NCBI GenBank assembly: GCA_022072085.1
Contig: JAJVII010000042.1
Coordinates: forward strand, 1-64,000
Reading direction: 5' to 3'
Source: Phycisphaerae bacterium
GTDB taxonomy: Bacteria; Planctomycetota; Phycisphaerae; JAJVII01
Length of the DNA: 64,000 bases
The notes under the pieces were generated by a model. The model was not told the DNA's origin. It did no database searches and saw nothing but the letters and a program-made list of their open reading frames with translations. This document shows, one piece after another, positions 36,048 to 44,552 of the stretch. Positions within the stretch are counted from its first letter, which is position 1. Each line of letters starts with the position of its first letter. Position numbers and translations under genes: made by a program.

Positions 36048-36149
36048 CGCCGACTAGAAATTCCGGACCCACAGTTACCTCCGCCGCAAGAAGTCCTAAC
36101 CGTGTCCGGCTTTCCCGATTGGCCTGGTCGCTTCGTATCGTTGAAACAG

Positions 36150-36181
36150 AGACGCCCCTCGGTCCTCACCGAAGGGCGTCT
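36150..36181. terminator. Bidirectional hairpin terminator between the hypothetical gene and fliA
   Basis: Arms 36150-36163 and 36168-36181 form 14 positions with a single C-A mismatch, closing a CCTC tetraloop (core AGACGCCC/GGGCGTCT). It lies 103 nt after the plus-strand hypothetical and 71 nt after the minus-strand fliA stop, ending the long flagellar transcript. T-tracts on both sides are short. Confidence 0.7.
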
Positions 36182-36187
36182 TGAATT

Positions 36188-36217
36188 CATCTGTGGGAGT
36201 CTGCGTCCATCTGTGGC
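36188..36217. repeat. Solitary CATCTGTG-type repeat downstream of fliA
   Basis: CATCTGTGG, TCTGCG and CATCTGTGGC stand in tandem. The unit is the same as in the arms of the elements at 10151-10361 and 44132-44235. No clear inverted partner was found on the other side, so this may be a single remaining arm. It lies 35 nt after the fliA stop codon. Confidence 0.5.
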
Positions 36218-36252
36218 AACGGATCTTCGGGCTGCCCGATTATCCGCGTCGG

Positions 36253-37080
36253 TCACTCCGCCGGGATCGCGAACTCGCGATGGCGGTTGCCGAGCTGGCC
36301 CTTCAGCCGGTCCAGGATCGCGCTGTGCATCTGCGAGACCCGCGACTCGCTCAGGTCCAGCGTCGCGCCGATCTCCTTCATCGTCATCTCTTCATAGTAG
36401 TAGAGGATCAGGATCAGCCGCTCGGCCCGCGTCAACCCGCGCGTCAGCAGATCCTTCAGGTCGGTCCGCTGAGCCTCCTCCTCCGGGTTGCGGCAGGCCG
36501 GGTCGCAGAGCACCTCCAGTTCGGTCACGTCCTTGTTGTTGTCGGTCTGGTAGTGCGTCCGCGAGAGGCTGACCACCGACACCGTCGGCGCGTCGCGCTT
36601 CAGCCGGGCGAACTCCTTCATGCCGATGTTCAGCCGCTTGGCCAACTCGCCGTCGGTCGGCTTTCGGCCGAGTTCGGCCTCCAGGCACTTGGCCGTGTCG
36701 TTGAGCTTGTGCGATCGGCTGCGCACCAGGCGCGGCACCCAGTCCATCGAGCGCAGCTCGTCGAGGATCGCGCCGCGGATCCGCTGCGCGCAATACGTCT
36801 CGAATTTGACGCCGCGATCCAGGTCGAACGCGTCGATCGCGTCCAGCAGGCCGAAAATGCCCGCCTGGATCAGGTCGTCGACGTCCACCTCGTCGGGCAG
36901 CCGCACGTGCAGCCGCTCGGCGTTGTAGCGGACCAGCGGCAGATACCGCTCGACCAGCCTGTTGCGGGATTCGTCGGTCGGCTTGGACTTGTGCCGTCGC
37001 CACAAGGCCGCCGTCTCCTTGGCGTCCATGGGGTTCCTGACGGCGGTGTCGGCCTGCGGGGCTCGGTGCGCCTTGGACAT
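36253..37080 (-). CDS. fliA: RNA polymerase sigma factor FliA (sigma-28 family)
   Basis: FliA directs late flagellar genes. The 275-residue protein has region 2 (Y-L-P-L-V-R-Y-N-A-E-R-L, D-L-I-Q-A-G-I-F-G-L-L-D-A-I-D-x-F, F-E-T-Y-C-A-Q-R-I-R-G-A-I-L-D-E-L-R), a region 3 with G-R-K-P-T-D-G-E-L-A, and region 4 H-T-H (L-I-L-I-L-Y-Y-Y-E-E-M-T-M-K-E-I-G-A-T-L). The ATG at 37080 has GGAGG eight bases upstream; a GTG two codons earlier is less well spaced. It is the last gene of the flagellar run. No anti-sigma flgM is seen here. Confidence 0.94.
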   Translation of the reverse strand: MSKAHRAPQADTAVRNPMDAKETAALWRRHKSKPTDESRNRLVERYLPLVRYNAERLHVRLPDEVDVDDLIQAGIFGLLDAIDAFDLDRGVKFETYCAQRIRGAILDELRSMDWVPRLVRSRSHKLNDTAKCLEAELGRKPTDGELAKRLNIGMKEFARLKRDAPTVSVVSLSRTHYQTDNNKDVTELEVLCDPACRNPEEEAQRTDLKDLLTRGLTRAERLILILYYYEEMTMKEIGATLDLSESRVSQMHSAILDRLKGQLGNRHREFAIPAE

Positions 37081-37113
37081 ATCCACGTCCTCCGTAACAA
37101 TTGGATATGAGTC

Positions 37114-37142
37114 AATATAGTCAATCTAGGTAAAATAGGCAA
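37114..37142 (-). promoter_or_regulatory. Candidate sigma-70-type promoter of fliA
   Basis: Read on the minus strand: TTGCCT, a 17-bp spacer and TATATT, about 30 nt upstream of the fliA start. It overlaps the second copy of the AATAGGCAA motif. This would let fliA be transcribed separately from the long upstream operon. Confidence 0.5.
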
Positions 37143-37157
37143 TATTGAAATCGAGAA
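37120..37157. promoter_or_regulatory. Shared AATAGGCAA motif, copy 2
   Basis: Positions 37120-37142 match 28031-28053 at 20 of 23 bases; the trailing AATCGAG is present after 7 extra bases. It lies in the 89-bp gap between the small membrane-protein gene and fliA, which is much more AT-rich than surrounding DNA. Confidence 0.45.
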
Positions 37158-37169
37158 TCTCTTCCGATT

Positions 37170-37571
37170 TCAATCCGCCCGTTCGCCGGCCTGGCGGGGC
37201 CCATCCTTGGCCTCGACATCCGACGTAACTTCCGATTCAGAACTGGCTTGCAAACCGGCCAGGCGGTCCGCCTCGGCCTGTTCGCGTGCCAGACGGTTCG
37301 TTTGTTCCGTGACCACTCGGCCGGCGATCCCGCCAGCGACGGCCCCGACCAGCGCCAGGGCCGCCATCACCACCAGGGCCCGGGTCAGGATGGCCGTGGT
37401 GTCGTTGCCGACGGCCAATCCCTGGATGATTGCCAACGCGAAACCGAGCAGTCCGAGCCCGCCGGCCGCCAGGGGGCCCAGCCGGGCCCCGCCGCGCATC
37501 GTCGGGGGCAGCGCAACCGGCGCGTCTGTTGTCGCCGGGGCGTCGGTCGTGATGTCCGCCTGCTCAGCCAT
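37170..37571 (-). CDS. Small two-helix membrane protein, flagellar operon
   Basis: A 133-residue protein. An acidic/alanine-rich N-terminus is followed by two membrane helices (LAAGGLGLLGFALAIIQGLA, about 32-51; A-L-V-V-M-A-A-L-A-L-V-G-A-V-A-G-G, about 66-82) and a charged C-terminal helix. The family is not recognised. It lies 12 bp after flhG and just before fliA on the same strand, so a motility-related or sigma-related membrane role is possible, but nothing in the sequence demonstrates it. Confidence 0.6.
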   Translation of the reverse strand: MAEQADITTDAPATTDAPVALPPTMRGGARLGPLAAGGLGLLGFALAIIQGLAVGNDTTAILTRALVVMAALALVGAVAGGIAGRVVTEQTNRLAREQAEADRLAGLQASSESEVTSDVEAKDGPRQAGERAD

Positions 37572-37583
37572 GCTCGTTCGCCA

Positions 37584-38567
37584 TTAGAAGAACAGTCCCG
37601 CGATCCGCCGGAACAGCCCCGGCCGATCGCCGTTGGCCCGCTGGACCGCCTGGCTGTCGGACGACAGCCGGGCCGCCAAGGCGACCAGTTCGCGGCTGAC
37701 CGCCGCCCGCGGCTGCATCGCCACGACCAGCCGACGGGCCCGCACCGCCGCCGGCACCTGCGGATCGCGCGGCAGGTGGCCGAGGTCGAGCACTCGCCAG
37801 CCGAGGAACCGCGAGGCGGTCTTGGCGATCCGCGAGTAGACCGCCCTGCCCTCTGCCCGATCGTTGGCCTGGTTGACCAGCACGCCAACGCGCCCGTCGT
37901 AGCCCTCGCGGGCGAGTACCTTGATCAACGCGTAGCCGTCGGTCATGGCCGTCGGCTCGGGCGTCGTCACGACCATCACTTCGTCGGCGGCATGGGCGAA
38001 GGCGATGACGTTCCGCGAGATGCCCGCGCCGGTGTCGATCACGATCAGGTCGGCCGACCGCTCCAGGTCCATCAGCTCAGCCAGCAGTCCCGCGCGGCGG
38101 GCGTCGTCCAGGTCGGCCAGGTGGCTCAGGCCCGACGCGCCGGGCAGGAAGAGCAGCCCGCCCGGGCCTTCCATCAGCGTCGCGCCCAGGTCCGCGCGGC
38201 CTTCGACCACGTGGCCGAGGTTGAGCGCGGGGGTCAGGCCCATGATCAGGTCCAGGTTAGCCAGCCCCATGTCGGCGTCGATCAGCAGCACGCGTCGCCC
38301 GGCCCGGGCCATGCAGTAGGCGACGTTCGCAGCGACGCAGCTCTTGCCGACCCCGCCCTTGCCGCTGGCCACCGCAAGCACTCGCGGGCGGGGCGCGGGG
38401 ACCGCAGAGCGGGGATCGGTGGTCACGGGGCGGGGCTCGCCGGTCGCCGAGGGGGAAGCAGCCGTCTCGGCAGCCGGGGCGGTTTCCACCGACCCCTGCT
38501 CCCCGACCGCCGACCCCGGTGTCTGGGCGTTCATCAGTTCACGAAGTTTCCACGCCTGGTCACGCAT
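37584..38567 (-). CDS. flhG: Flagellar number regulator FlhG (MinD-like ATPase)
   Basis: FlhG counters FlhF in setting number and place of flagella. The 327-residue protein starts with the FlhG-type helix M-R-D-Q-A-W-K-L-R-E-L-M, has the deviant Walker A SGKGGVGKSCVAANVA, D-A-D-M-G-L-A-N-L-D, V-I-D-T-G-A-G, and T-T-P-E-P-T-A-M-T-D. A proline/alanine-rich linker of about 40 residues separates the first helix from the ATPase. It overlaps flhF by 8 bp. Confidence 0.93.
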   Translation of the reverse strand: MRDQAWKLRELMNAQTPGSAVGEQGSVETAPAAETAASPSATGEPRPVTTDPRSAVPAPRPRVLAVASGKGGVGKSCVAANVAYCMARAGRRVLLIDADMGLANLDLIMGLTPALNLGHVVEGRADLGATLMEGPGGLLFLPGASGLSHLADLDDARRAGLLAELMDLERSADLIVIDTGAGISRNVIAFAHAADEVMVVTTPEPTAMTDGYALIKVLAREGYDGRVGVLVNQANDRAEGRAVYSRIAKTASRFLGWRVLDLGHLPRDPQVPAAVRARRLVVAMQPRAAVSRELVALAARLSSDSQAVQRANGDRPGLFRRIAGLFF

Positions 38568-39864
38568 GCTGGCCGACCTCCAGGCGTTCGACGCCGGCCT
38601 GATCGTCCACCGTGACCTCCAGCCGCGGCAACGTCCCTGGCCGCGGCGACAACTGCGAATGCTCGATCGACCGCTCGATGATCCACTGGGCGATCCGACG
38701 CGACTGGCTGACCTCGATGTCCTCGGGCACGTCCTGGCCGGTCGTCACGTAGCTGAGCGACGCGCCGACCTGCCGCACGACCTCCAGCACGACGCCAAAG
38801 CTGACGGCCTCGTCCAGCTTGGTCAGGATGACGCGATTGACGCCCAGCGGAGTGAACCGCTGGATCGCAGCCCGCAGCGACGCCTGGGAGCAGGTGCTGC
38901 TGAGGACCAGGTGCGTCTCGTCGGGCCTGGCCGCGTCGAGGAACCCGCGAAGCTCGTTGAGCTTTAGCTGGTCCGCCGGGCTGCGTCCGGCGGTGTCCAT
39001 CAGGATCACGTCGCACGTGCGGCGAAGCGCGTCCAGTTCTCGCTTCAGTTCGTCGGGCGTCAGCACGACCCGCAGCGGCACGTCGATGATCTGGGCGTAG
39101 GTCGCCAACTGGTTCACCGCGGCGATGCGGTAGGTGTCGATGGTCACCAGGCCGACGCGGTGCTTCTCGCGGAGCTTGAAGTTGGCTGCCAGCTTGGCGA
39201 TCGTCGTCGTCTTTCCCACGCCGGTCGGCCCGACCAGTGCGACCACCCGCGGACCTGCCGACGGGTCCAGTTGCACGGGCCCGGCCGTGCGGATCATCGC
39301 GCTGACGCAATCGACCAGCCGGTCGCGGATCTCGCCGCGGTCCAAAGGCCGGTCGCGAAGCTGCGTCCGCAGCGACTGGACGAGTTGGCTGGCCAATTCC
39401 TCGGCTACCTCGGACTCGAGCAGTTGCAGGTAGGCCTCGAAGAGTTCCTCGGGCAGGTCGCCCATCTTCGCGCTGCGCGACTCGGTGACCAGCGTCGCGA
39501 CCATCTCGCGGATGTGGGCCAACTCCTGGGTCATCACGGTCGAGAAGCCCGCGTTGTCAGCCGACGGGGTCGCGTCAGCCTGCGGCCTGGCCGGGGAGTT
39601 GGCGCCAGCCGGTGCGGCCGCGCCGCCGAACATGCGGGCCAGCGCGTTTGCCCGCTGGGCCTGAGGCGAGATGCGCGGCGAGCGCGGCAGGACGTTCACG
39701 TCGTCGGCCGCGGTGATCTCGACGACCTCGCGGGCGCCGATGCCCATGAAGCCGCCCTTGCGGACAGTGCGCGTCTGAAGAATCACGGCGTCGCAGCCGA
39801 GGTCGCGTTTGACGTTGGCCAGGGCCTCGGCCATCGTCGCACCTTGGTAAGTTCTTGGAGTCAT
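38560..39864 (-). CDS. flhF: Flagellar SRP-like GTPase FlhF
   Basis: The 434-residue protein has the B domain opening R-T-Y-Q-G-A-T-M-A-E-A-L-A, then the NG GTPase: GPTGVGKTTTIAKLAANF (G1), D-T-Y-R-I-A-A-V-N-Q-L, D-T-A-G-R-S (G3), T-K-L-D-E-A (G4) and closing G-Q-D-V-P-E-D-I-E. FlhF recruits early flagellar parts to the pole. It lies 120 bp after flhA, with a small hairpin (39926-39946) in the gap, and overlaps flhG. Confidence 0.94.
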   Translation of the reverse strand: MTPRTYQGATMAEALANVKRDLGCDAVILQTRTVRKGGFMGIGAREVVEITAADDVNVLPRSPRISPQAQRANALARMFGGAAAPAGANSPARPQADATPSADNAGFSTVMTQELAHIREMVATLVTESRSAKMGDLPEELFEAYLQLLESEVAEELASQLVQSLRTQLRDRPLDRGEIRDRLVDCVSAMIRTAGPVQLDPSAGPRVVALVGPTGVGKTTTIAKLAANFKLREKHRVGLVTIDTYRIAAVNQLATYAQIIDVPLRVVLTPDELKRELDALRRTCDVILMDTAGRSPADQLKLNELRGFLDAARPDETHLVLSSTCSQASLRAAIQRFTPLGVNRVILTKLDEAVSFGVVLEVVRQVGASLSYVTTGQDVPEDIEVSQSRRIAQWIIERSIEHSQLSPRPGTLPRLEVTVDDQAGVERLEVGQHA

Positions 39865-39925
39865 CGCGATTCCCAGAGTCAGTAAGCGGATCGAATTTCT
39901 TAGCCCACCCGGGCCCCGATTTCAA

Positions 39926-39946
39926 GGACTAATTCTGTTTTAGTCC
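39926..39946 (-). other. Small hairpin in the flhA-flhF gap
   Basis: GGACTAA and TTAGTCC flank 7 nt. The surrounding 120 bp are AT-richer than the neighbouring genes. There is no U-tract after it on the minus strand, so attenuation or an mRNA-processing site is as plausible as termination. Confidence 0.4.
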
Positions 39947-39984
39947 AGTCAACATCGACACTTACAAGCCTCCCGCCGGGCGTC

Positions 39985-42165
39985 CTACGCGCCCACGCGC
40001 TGGGGCTTGGCCGACGGACGGGCCGGACGGGCGGGTGCAGCCGGCTCAGCCGGCGTCTGCTCCACCGTCACCATGCCCAGCGACTCGACGGCCATCGACT
40101 TCACGATCTCGTTGTACGCCAGCACCGCCGCCGACGGCAGCGACGGCTCGATGAGTTGCTTGACCGCAGCCCGCACCTGCGGCGAGCAGAGCACGACCGC
40201 CGGTCGGCCGGCCGAGAGCACCTTGCCCAACTCGCGGCCGATCCGTTCGCTGATCCGCGCCGCCAGCATCGGCGGCAGCGTCAGGGCGCTGCTGTATTCG
40301 GTCCGCTCGATGTGGCTGTTGATCAGATCCTCCAGCGCCGGGTCGAGCGTGACGCAATGGATTCGGCCGTTCTCGTCGGCGTACTGGGCGCAGATGCTGC
40401 GGGCCAGCGCGTTGCGGACGTACTCAGTCAGCACGTCGACGTCTTTGGTCCGGGCGGCCCAGTCGCCGATGGTCTCCAGGATCGTCTCCATGTCGCGGAT
40501 CGAAACCCGCTCGTGCAAGAGGTTCTGGAGCACCTTCTGAATCTCGCCGGTCTCCAGCTTGGCCCCGACGACCTCCTCGACCAGTTGCGTCGCCTTCTCC
40601 TTGAGCGTCTCCAGCAGCGTGTGCGTCTGCTGCCGCGTGAGCAGTTCGTGGGCGTGCGACTTGATGACCTCGGTCAGGTGCGTCGCCAGGACGCTGGTCG
40701 GCTCGACGACGGTGTAGTTGGCGATCTCAGCGCGGGCCTTGGTCTGGGCGTCGATCCAGAGCGCCGGCAAGCCGAACGCGGGCTCGGTCGTCGGCGTGCC
40801 GGGGATGCGCTCGCCCGCGACACCGCTGTCCATCGCGAGGTACTGGCCGGGGAAGACATGGCCGCCCGCAACGCGGCTGCCGCGGATGCGGATGGCGTAA
40901 TCGTTCTGCCCAAGCTGCATGTTGTCGCGGATGCGGATCGGCGGCACGACGATGCCCAGTTCGCCGGCGACCTGTCGGCGGATCATCGCGATGCGGTCGA
41001 GCAGGTCGCCGCCGGCCGATTTGTCCACCAGCCGCACCAGCCCGTAGCCGACCTCCAGCTCCATCGGCTCGACGCCGATGAGCGACTCGATCTTCTCGGG
41101 CTCCTTCTTGGGCGGCAGCTTGGCGCGGGCGGCGTCGACCTTGGCCTGGCGGGTCGTGCCGCGGTGCAGCAGGATCGCGATCCCCGCGCAGGAGCCGCCC
41201 AGCAGCAGCAGCGGAATCTTCGGCAGCGGCGTGATCATCAGCGTGCCCAGGAACGCAGCCGCGATCGCCAGCGCGACCGGCCGCGAGGTGAGTTGGCCGA
41301 GCAGTTCCTCGCCCAGGTTGCTGCGGGCGGTGGAGCGCGTCACGATCAGGCCCGCGGCGATCGAGATGATGAACGCGGGGATCTGGCTGACTAGGCCGTC
41401 GCCGATAGTCAGCCGCGTGAACGTGCCCAGGCACTGCTGGAAGCTCCAGTGGTACTCGACCATGCCGACGTAGAGGCCGCCCAGGATGTTGACCAGCGTG
41501 ATGACGATACCGGCGATCGCGTCGCCGCGGACGAACTTGCTGGCGCCGTCCATGGCCCCGTAGAAGTCGGCTTCGCGGTTGATCTCCTGGCGGCGGGTGC
41601 GGGCGGCCGTCTCGTCGATCAGACCGGCGTTGAGGTCGGCGTCGATGGCCATCTGCTTGCCGGGCATGGCGTCGAGGGTGAACCGGGCGGCCACCTCGCT
41701 GATGCGCGTCGCGCCCTTGGTGATGACCACGAACTGGATGACGACCAGGATGATGAAGATGATCAGCCCGACCGCGAGCGAGCCGCCGGCAACGAAGTTG
41801 CCGAAGGTCTCGATGACCTTGCCCGCGCCGCCGATGGCGTCAGCCGCCCCGCTGGAGCGGTCGCCCGCGGTCAGGATCAGCCGAGTGGTCGCGGTGTTGA
41901 GCACCAGCCGCAGGAGCGTCGTGCCCAGCAGAAGCGAAGGGAAGACGGAGAATTCCAGCGGATGGGTCACGTAGATGGAGGTCAACAGAATGACCGCTGC
42001 CAGGGTGATGTTGCAGATCAGCAGAAGGTCCATCAGCGACATGGGCAGCGGAACAAGGATGACGAAGATGAGGCAGGTCGCCGCCGCCGGAACCATCAGC
42101 CCGCGGTAGCGATGCAGGATCGCCAGAAAGGAATTCCTCGGGATGTTGGAAGACGGAGCCATCAT
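39985..42165 (-). CDS. flhA: Flagellar export gate protein FlhA
   Basis: FlhA is the large export-gate component of the flagellar type III system. The 726-residue protein has about eight membrane helices in the first half, the FHIPEP-type loop V-A-A-R-F-T-L-D-A-M-P-G-K-Q-M-A-I-D-A-D-L-N-A-G, G-A-M-D-G-A-S-K-F-V-R-G-D-A-I-A-G, and a cytoplasmic half beginning around P-L-G-I-like sequence (G-V-E-P-M-E-L-E-V-G-Y-G-L). It follows flhB by 13 bp. Confidence 0.97.
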   Translation of the reverse strand: MMAPSSNIPRNSFLAILHRYRGLMVPAAATCLIFVILVPLPMSLMDLLLICNITLAAVILLTSIYVTHPLEFSVFPSLLLGTTLLRLVLNTATTRLILTAGDRSSGAADAIGGAGKVIETFGNFVAGGSLAVGLIIFIILVVIQFVVITKGATRISEVAARFTLDAMPGKQMAIDADLNAGLIDETAARTRRQEINREADFYGAMDGASKFVRGDAIAGIVITLVNILGGLYVGMVEYHWSFQQCLGTFTRLTIGDGLVSQIPAFIISIAAGLIVTRSTARSNLGEELLGQLTSRPVALAIAAAFLGTLMITPLPKIPLLLLGGSCAGIAILLHRGTTRQAKVDAARAKLPPKKEPEKIESLIGVEPMELEVGYGLVRLVDKSAGGDLLDRIAMIRRQVAGELGIVVPPIRIRDNMQLGQNDYAIRIRGSRVAGGHVFPGQYLAMDSGVAGERIPGTPTTEPAFGLPALWIDAQTKARAEIANYTVVEPTSVLATHLTEVIKSHAHELLTRQQTHTLLETLKEKATQLVEEVVGAKLETGEIQKVLQNLLHERVSIRDMETILETIGDWAARTKDVDVLTEYVRNALARSICAQYADENGRIHCVTLDPALEDLINSHIERTEYSSALTLPPMLAARISERIGRELGKVLSAGRPAVVLCSPQVRAAVKQLIEPSLPSAAVLAYNEIVKSMAVESLGMVTVEQTPAEPAAPARPARPSAKPQRVGA

Positions 42166-42178
42166 TCACTCTTGCCTG

Positions 42179-43282
42179 CTAATTCACGCTCGGCGTTGCC
42201 GCCAACACGCGACTCTTGCGTCGGCCTCGGCCGGCCAACTCGTAGACGTAGGCCAGCACCTCCGCGACGGCCTTGTAGAACTTCACCGGCACTTGGTCGC
42301 CAATGTCGCAGGCGGCGAACAACGCCCGGGCCAAAGGGGCCCGACGGACGATCGGCACGCGGTTCTGGATCGCGATCTTGCGAATCTGCTCAGCCATCAG
42401 GTCCGCGCCCTTGGCCACCACCCGCGGGGCGCCCATCGCCTGGGGGTCGTACTTCAGCGCGACGGCCACGTGCGTCGGGTTGGTCACAATCACGTCGGCC
42501 CGCGGGACCTCGGCGGCGATCCGCTGCATGGCCAACTGCCTGGCCACGTTGCGTCTGCGGGCCCGCAGGGTCGGGTCGCCCTCCATCCGCTTGAGTTCCT
42601 CGCGCAGCTCGTGCCGCGACATCATGAGCTGTTTCTCGTGCTGATAGCGCTGGAACGCGAAGTCCAGGATCGCCAGCACCAGCAGCACCAGCGAGACGCG
42701 GATCGCCAGCACGTAGACCAGCTCGGCCGACGCCCCGACGCTGCCCCAGAAATCCAGGCTCATCAGCCCGGTGATTTCCTCCATGCGGGCGCTGATCGTC
42801 GCCCAGCAGACCCAGGCGATCAGCACGATCTTGCCGATGTTGACGAGCATCTTGACCAGGTTGCGAGACGAGAACAGTCGCCCGAGCCCGGCGATCGGGT
42901 TGATCTTGTTGAAGTCGGGCATCACTGGCCGCCAGGTCGCGATGAACCCGACCTGGACGAGGTTGGCCAGGAACGCCGCCGCCGCCGCCGCCAGCACCAG
43001 CGGCAGCACGACGTTGGCTGCGGTGGAAAAACTCGCGCGGGCCGAGGCCAGCATCGATTCGGGGCGAAGCGACCCGTCGCCGCCGAGCATGCGGCCGGTC
43101 AGGCCGGCCAGTTGGCGCAGGATCGACGGGCCCAGGAGGTTCAGCGTCACCAGGGCGCCCAGCAGCGCCAGGGCAGCCGTCAGGTCGGTCGACTTGGCGA
43201 CCTGGCCGCTCTCCCGCGCCTCCTGCAACTTGTGCGGAGTCGGGCGTTCGGTCTTCTCGCCCATCTCCTCATGGTCAGCCAT
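42179..43282 (-). CDS. flhB: Flagellar export switch protein FlhB
   Basis: FlhB switches export specificity from rod/hook to filament. The 367-residue protein starts with E-K-T-E-R-P-T-P-H-K-L-Q-E-A-R-E-S-G-Q-V-A-K-S, has four membrane helices and the self-cleaving NPTH in VTNPTHVAVALKYD, followed by A-P-R-V-V-A-K-G-A-D. The C-terminal tail is short and basic. It lies between fliR and flhA with short gaps. Confidence 0.97.
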   Translation of the reverse strand: MADHEEMGEKTERPTPHKLQEARESGQVAKSTDLTAALALLGALVTLNLLGPSILRQLAGLTGRMLGGDGSLRPESMLASARASFSTAANVVLPLVLAAAAAAFLANLVQVGFIATWRPVMPDFNKINPIAGLGRLFSSRNLVKMLVNIGKIVLIAWVCWATISARMEEITGLMSLDFWGSVGASAELVYVLAIRVSLVLLVLAILDFAFQRYQHEKQLMMSRHELREELKRMEGDPTLRARRRNVARQLAMQRIAAEVPRADVIVTNPTHVAVALKYDPQAMGAPRVVAKGADLMAEQIRKIAIQNRVPIVRRAPLARALFAACDIGDQVPVKFYKAVAEVLAYVYELAGRGRRKSRVLAATPSVN

Positions 43283-43308
43283 CTCGTCACGTCCTCAGAG
43301 AAGGTCGC

Positions 43309-44100
43309 CTACGCCACCAGCCCGCCGATCACCTGGTTCACCTGCCACAATGCGTTTTCGATCGTCCCGCCGAAGACCCGCATAGCCGCGGTCACCGTCG
43401 CCGCGAGCACCAGCAGGCCGAGCACCGCCCGCAGCGGGAAGCCGGCCGTCAGGATGTTCAACTGCGGCACGGTCCGGTTGATCAGCCCCATCGCAACGGC
43501 CACCAGGAACAGCGCCAGCACCGTGGGCAGCGCCATCTTGAACGCCATCACGAACGAGGCAGCCAGCATGCCGGTCAGGACGTTGACAGTCGTCCCGTCC
43601 GGCGCGAACCCGCCCAGCGGAACCGCGCGGAAGCTGTCCAGCAGGCCGCTCATCAGCATGCGGTGGCCGCCGATCGCAAGGAACACCATCAGGCCCATCC
43701 AGAAGAAGACCACGCCCATCAGGTCGTCGTTATCCTGGTAGGCCGGGTTGAACACGTCGGCCAGGGCGATGCCCATCTGCTGGCCGATCATCGTGCCGGC
43801 CAACTGGAGGCCGCTGAAGATCGTCGTGATGGCCAGGCCCATCAGCAGGCCGATCAGCGTCTCGCAGGCGATGGCGACCGCGATACCCACCGGCGAGATC
43901 GGCCAGACCACCCGCTGCGGCAGCACCGGCCACAGGGCGAACGCGATGACCAGCGTCAGCCCGACGCGAACCTTGACCGGCACGCTGGCCGACCCGAAGA
44001 ACGGCGCCATGATCATCAGCCCAGCCAGCCGGAACAGAACCATGAGCAGGCCCGGCAGCTTGAGGGCGATCGGCAGAAGTTGGGACAGGCTTTCCATCAT
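43309..44100 (-). CDS. fliR: Flagellar export gate protein FliR
   Basis: The 263-residue protein has six membrane helices. Family blocks are F-R-L-A-G-L-M-I-M-A-P-F-F-G, L-A-G-T-M-I-G-Q-Q-M-G-I-A-L-A-D-V-F-N-P and R-T-V-P-Q-L-N-I. Start at MMESLSQLL; a GTG 12 codons upstream has no ribosome site and would reach into the repeat element behind it. fliQ precedes it, separated by a 143-bp gap that contains an inverted-repeat element. Confidence 0.93.
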   Translation of the reverse strand: MMESLSQLLPIALKLPGLLMVLFRLAGLMIMAPFFGSASVPVKVRVGLTLVIAFALWPVLPQRVVWPISPVGIAVAIACETLIGLLMGLAITTIFSGLQLAGTMIGQQMGIALADVFNPAYQDNDDLMGVVFFWMGLMVFLAIGGHRMLMSGLLDSFRAVPLGGFAPDGTTVNVLTGMLAASFVMAFKMALPTVLALFLVAVAMGLINRTVPQLNILTAGFPLRAVLGLLVLAATVTAAMRVFGGTIENALWQVNQVIGGLVA

Positions 44101-44131
44101 GGAGCGTTCACCCGGATCGAACGGACGACTG

Positions 44132-44235
44132 GCCACAAATGCACACAGATTGCACAGATGAAATCAGAAGAAGGGCGCCGCCGGTCTCGTCTTCCCATCT
44201 GTGTTCATCTGTGTTCATCTGTGTCCATCTGTGGC
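44132..44235. repeat. Gene-less inverted-repeat element between fliQ and fliR
   Basis: The left arm (from 44132) and right arm (ending 44235) are about 30 nt each and nearly complementary. Both are built of a CATCTGTG unit repeated about every 10-11 nt; the right side has four units in a row. The outer 20 nt match at 17 positions. The roughly 30-40 nt between them hold no ORF. The element ends 8 nt before the fliQ stop codon as read on the minus strand. Confidence 0.75.
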
Positions 44236-44243
44236 AACTCTTC

Positions 44244-44504
44244 CTAGAACGGCCCGCTGCCGAACATGGCAGCCGCGTAGGCCAGCAGCTTGGCGGCGAT
44301 CCAGGGCATGAACAGGATGGCCGCCAGCACCATTGCGATAATCTTGGGCACGAACGTCAACGTCTGTTCCTGGAGCTGCGTCACCGCCTGGAGCAGCGAG
44401 AGGATCAGGCCAACGATCAGCCCCGTGACCAGCATCGGCGCGGAGATCAGCAGCGCCAGGATCAGCATCTCTCGCCCGATCTGTAGGGCCTGTTCGACTC
44501 CCAT
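44244..44504 (-). CDS. fliQ: Flagellar export gate protein FliQ
   Basis: An 86-residue protein with two membrane helices: A-L-L-I-S-A-P-M-L-V-T-G-L-I-V-G-L-I-L-S and F-V-P-K-I-I-A-M-V-L-A-A-I-L-F, joined by the conserved L-Q-A-V-T-Q-L-Q-E-Q-T-L-T-F. Start at MGVEQAL with AAGGGA seven bases upstream; a start five codons earlier is also open. It follows fliP. Confidence 0.95.
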   Translation of the reverse strand: MGVEQALQIGREMLILALLISAPMLVTGLIVGLILSLLQAVTQLQEQTLTFVPKIIAMVLAAILFMPWIAAKLLAYAAAMFGSGPF

Positions 44505-44552
44505 CGCGATCCCTTTCACTGCGCGCAGCAGCCCCGCGGGGCGTCCGCAGCG

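Noticed and set aside
44132-44235. CRISPR-like array of repeated CATCTGTG units
   Set aside because: Units are only 10-11 nt with no spacers of constant length, both orientations occur as arms of an inverted repeat, and no cas gene is present.
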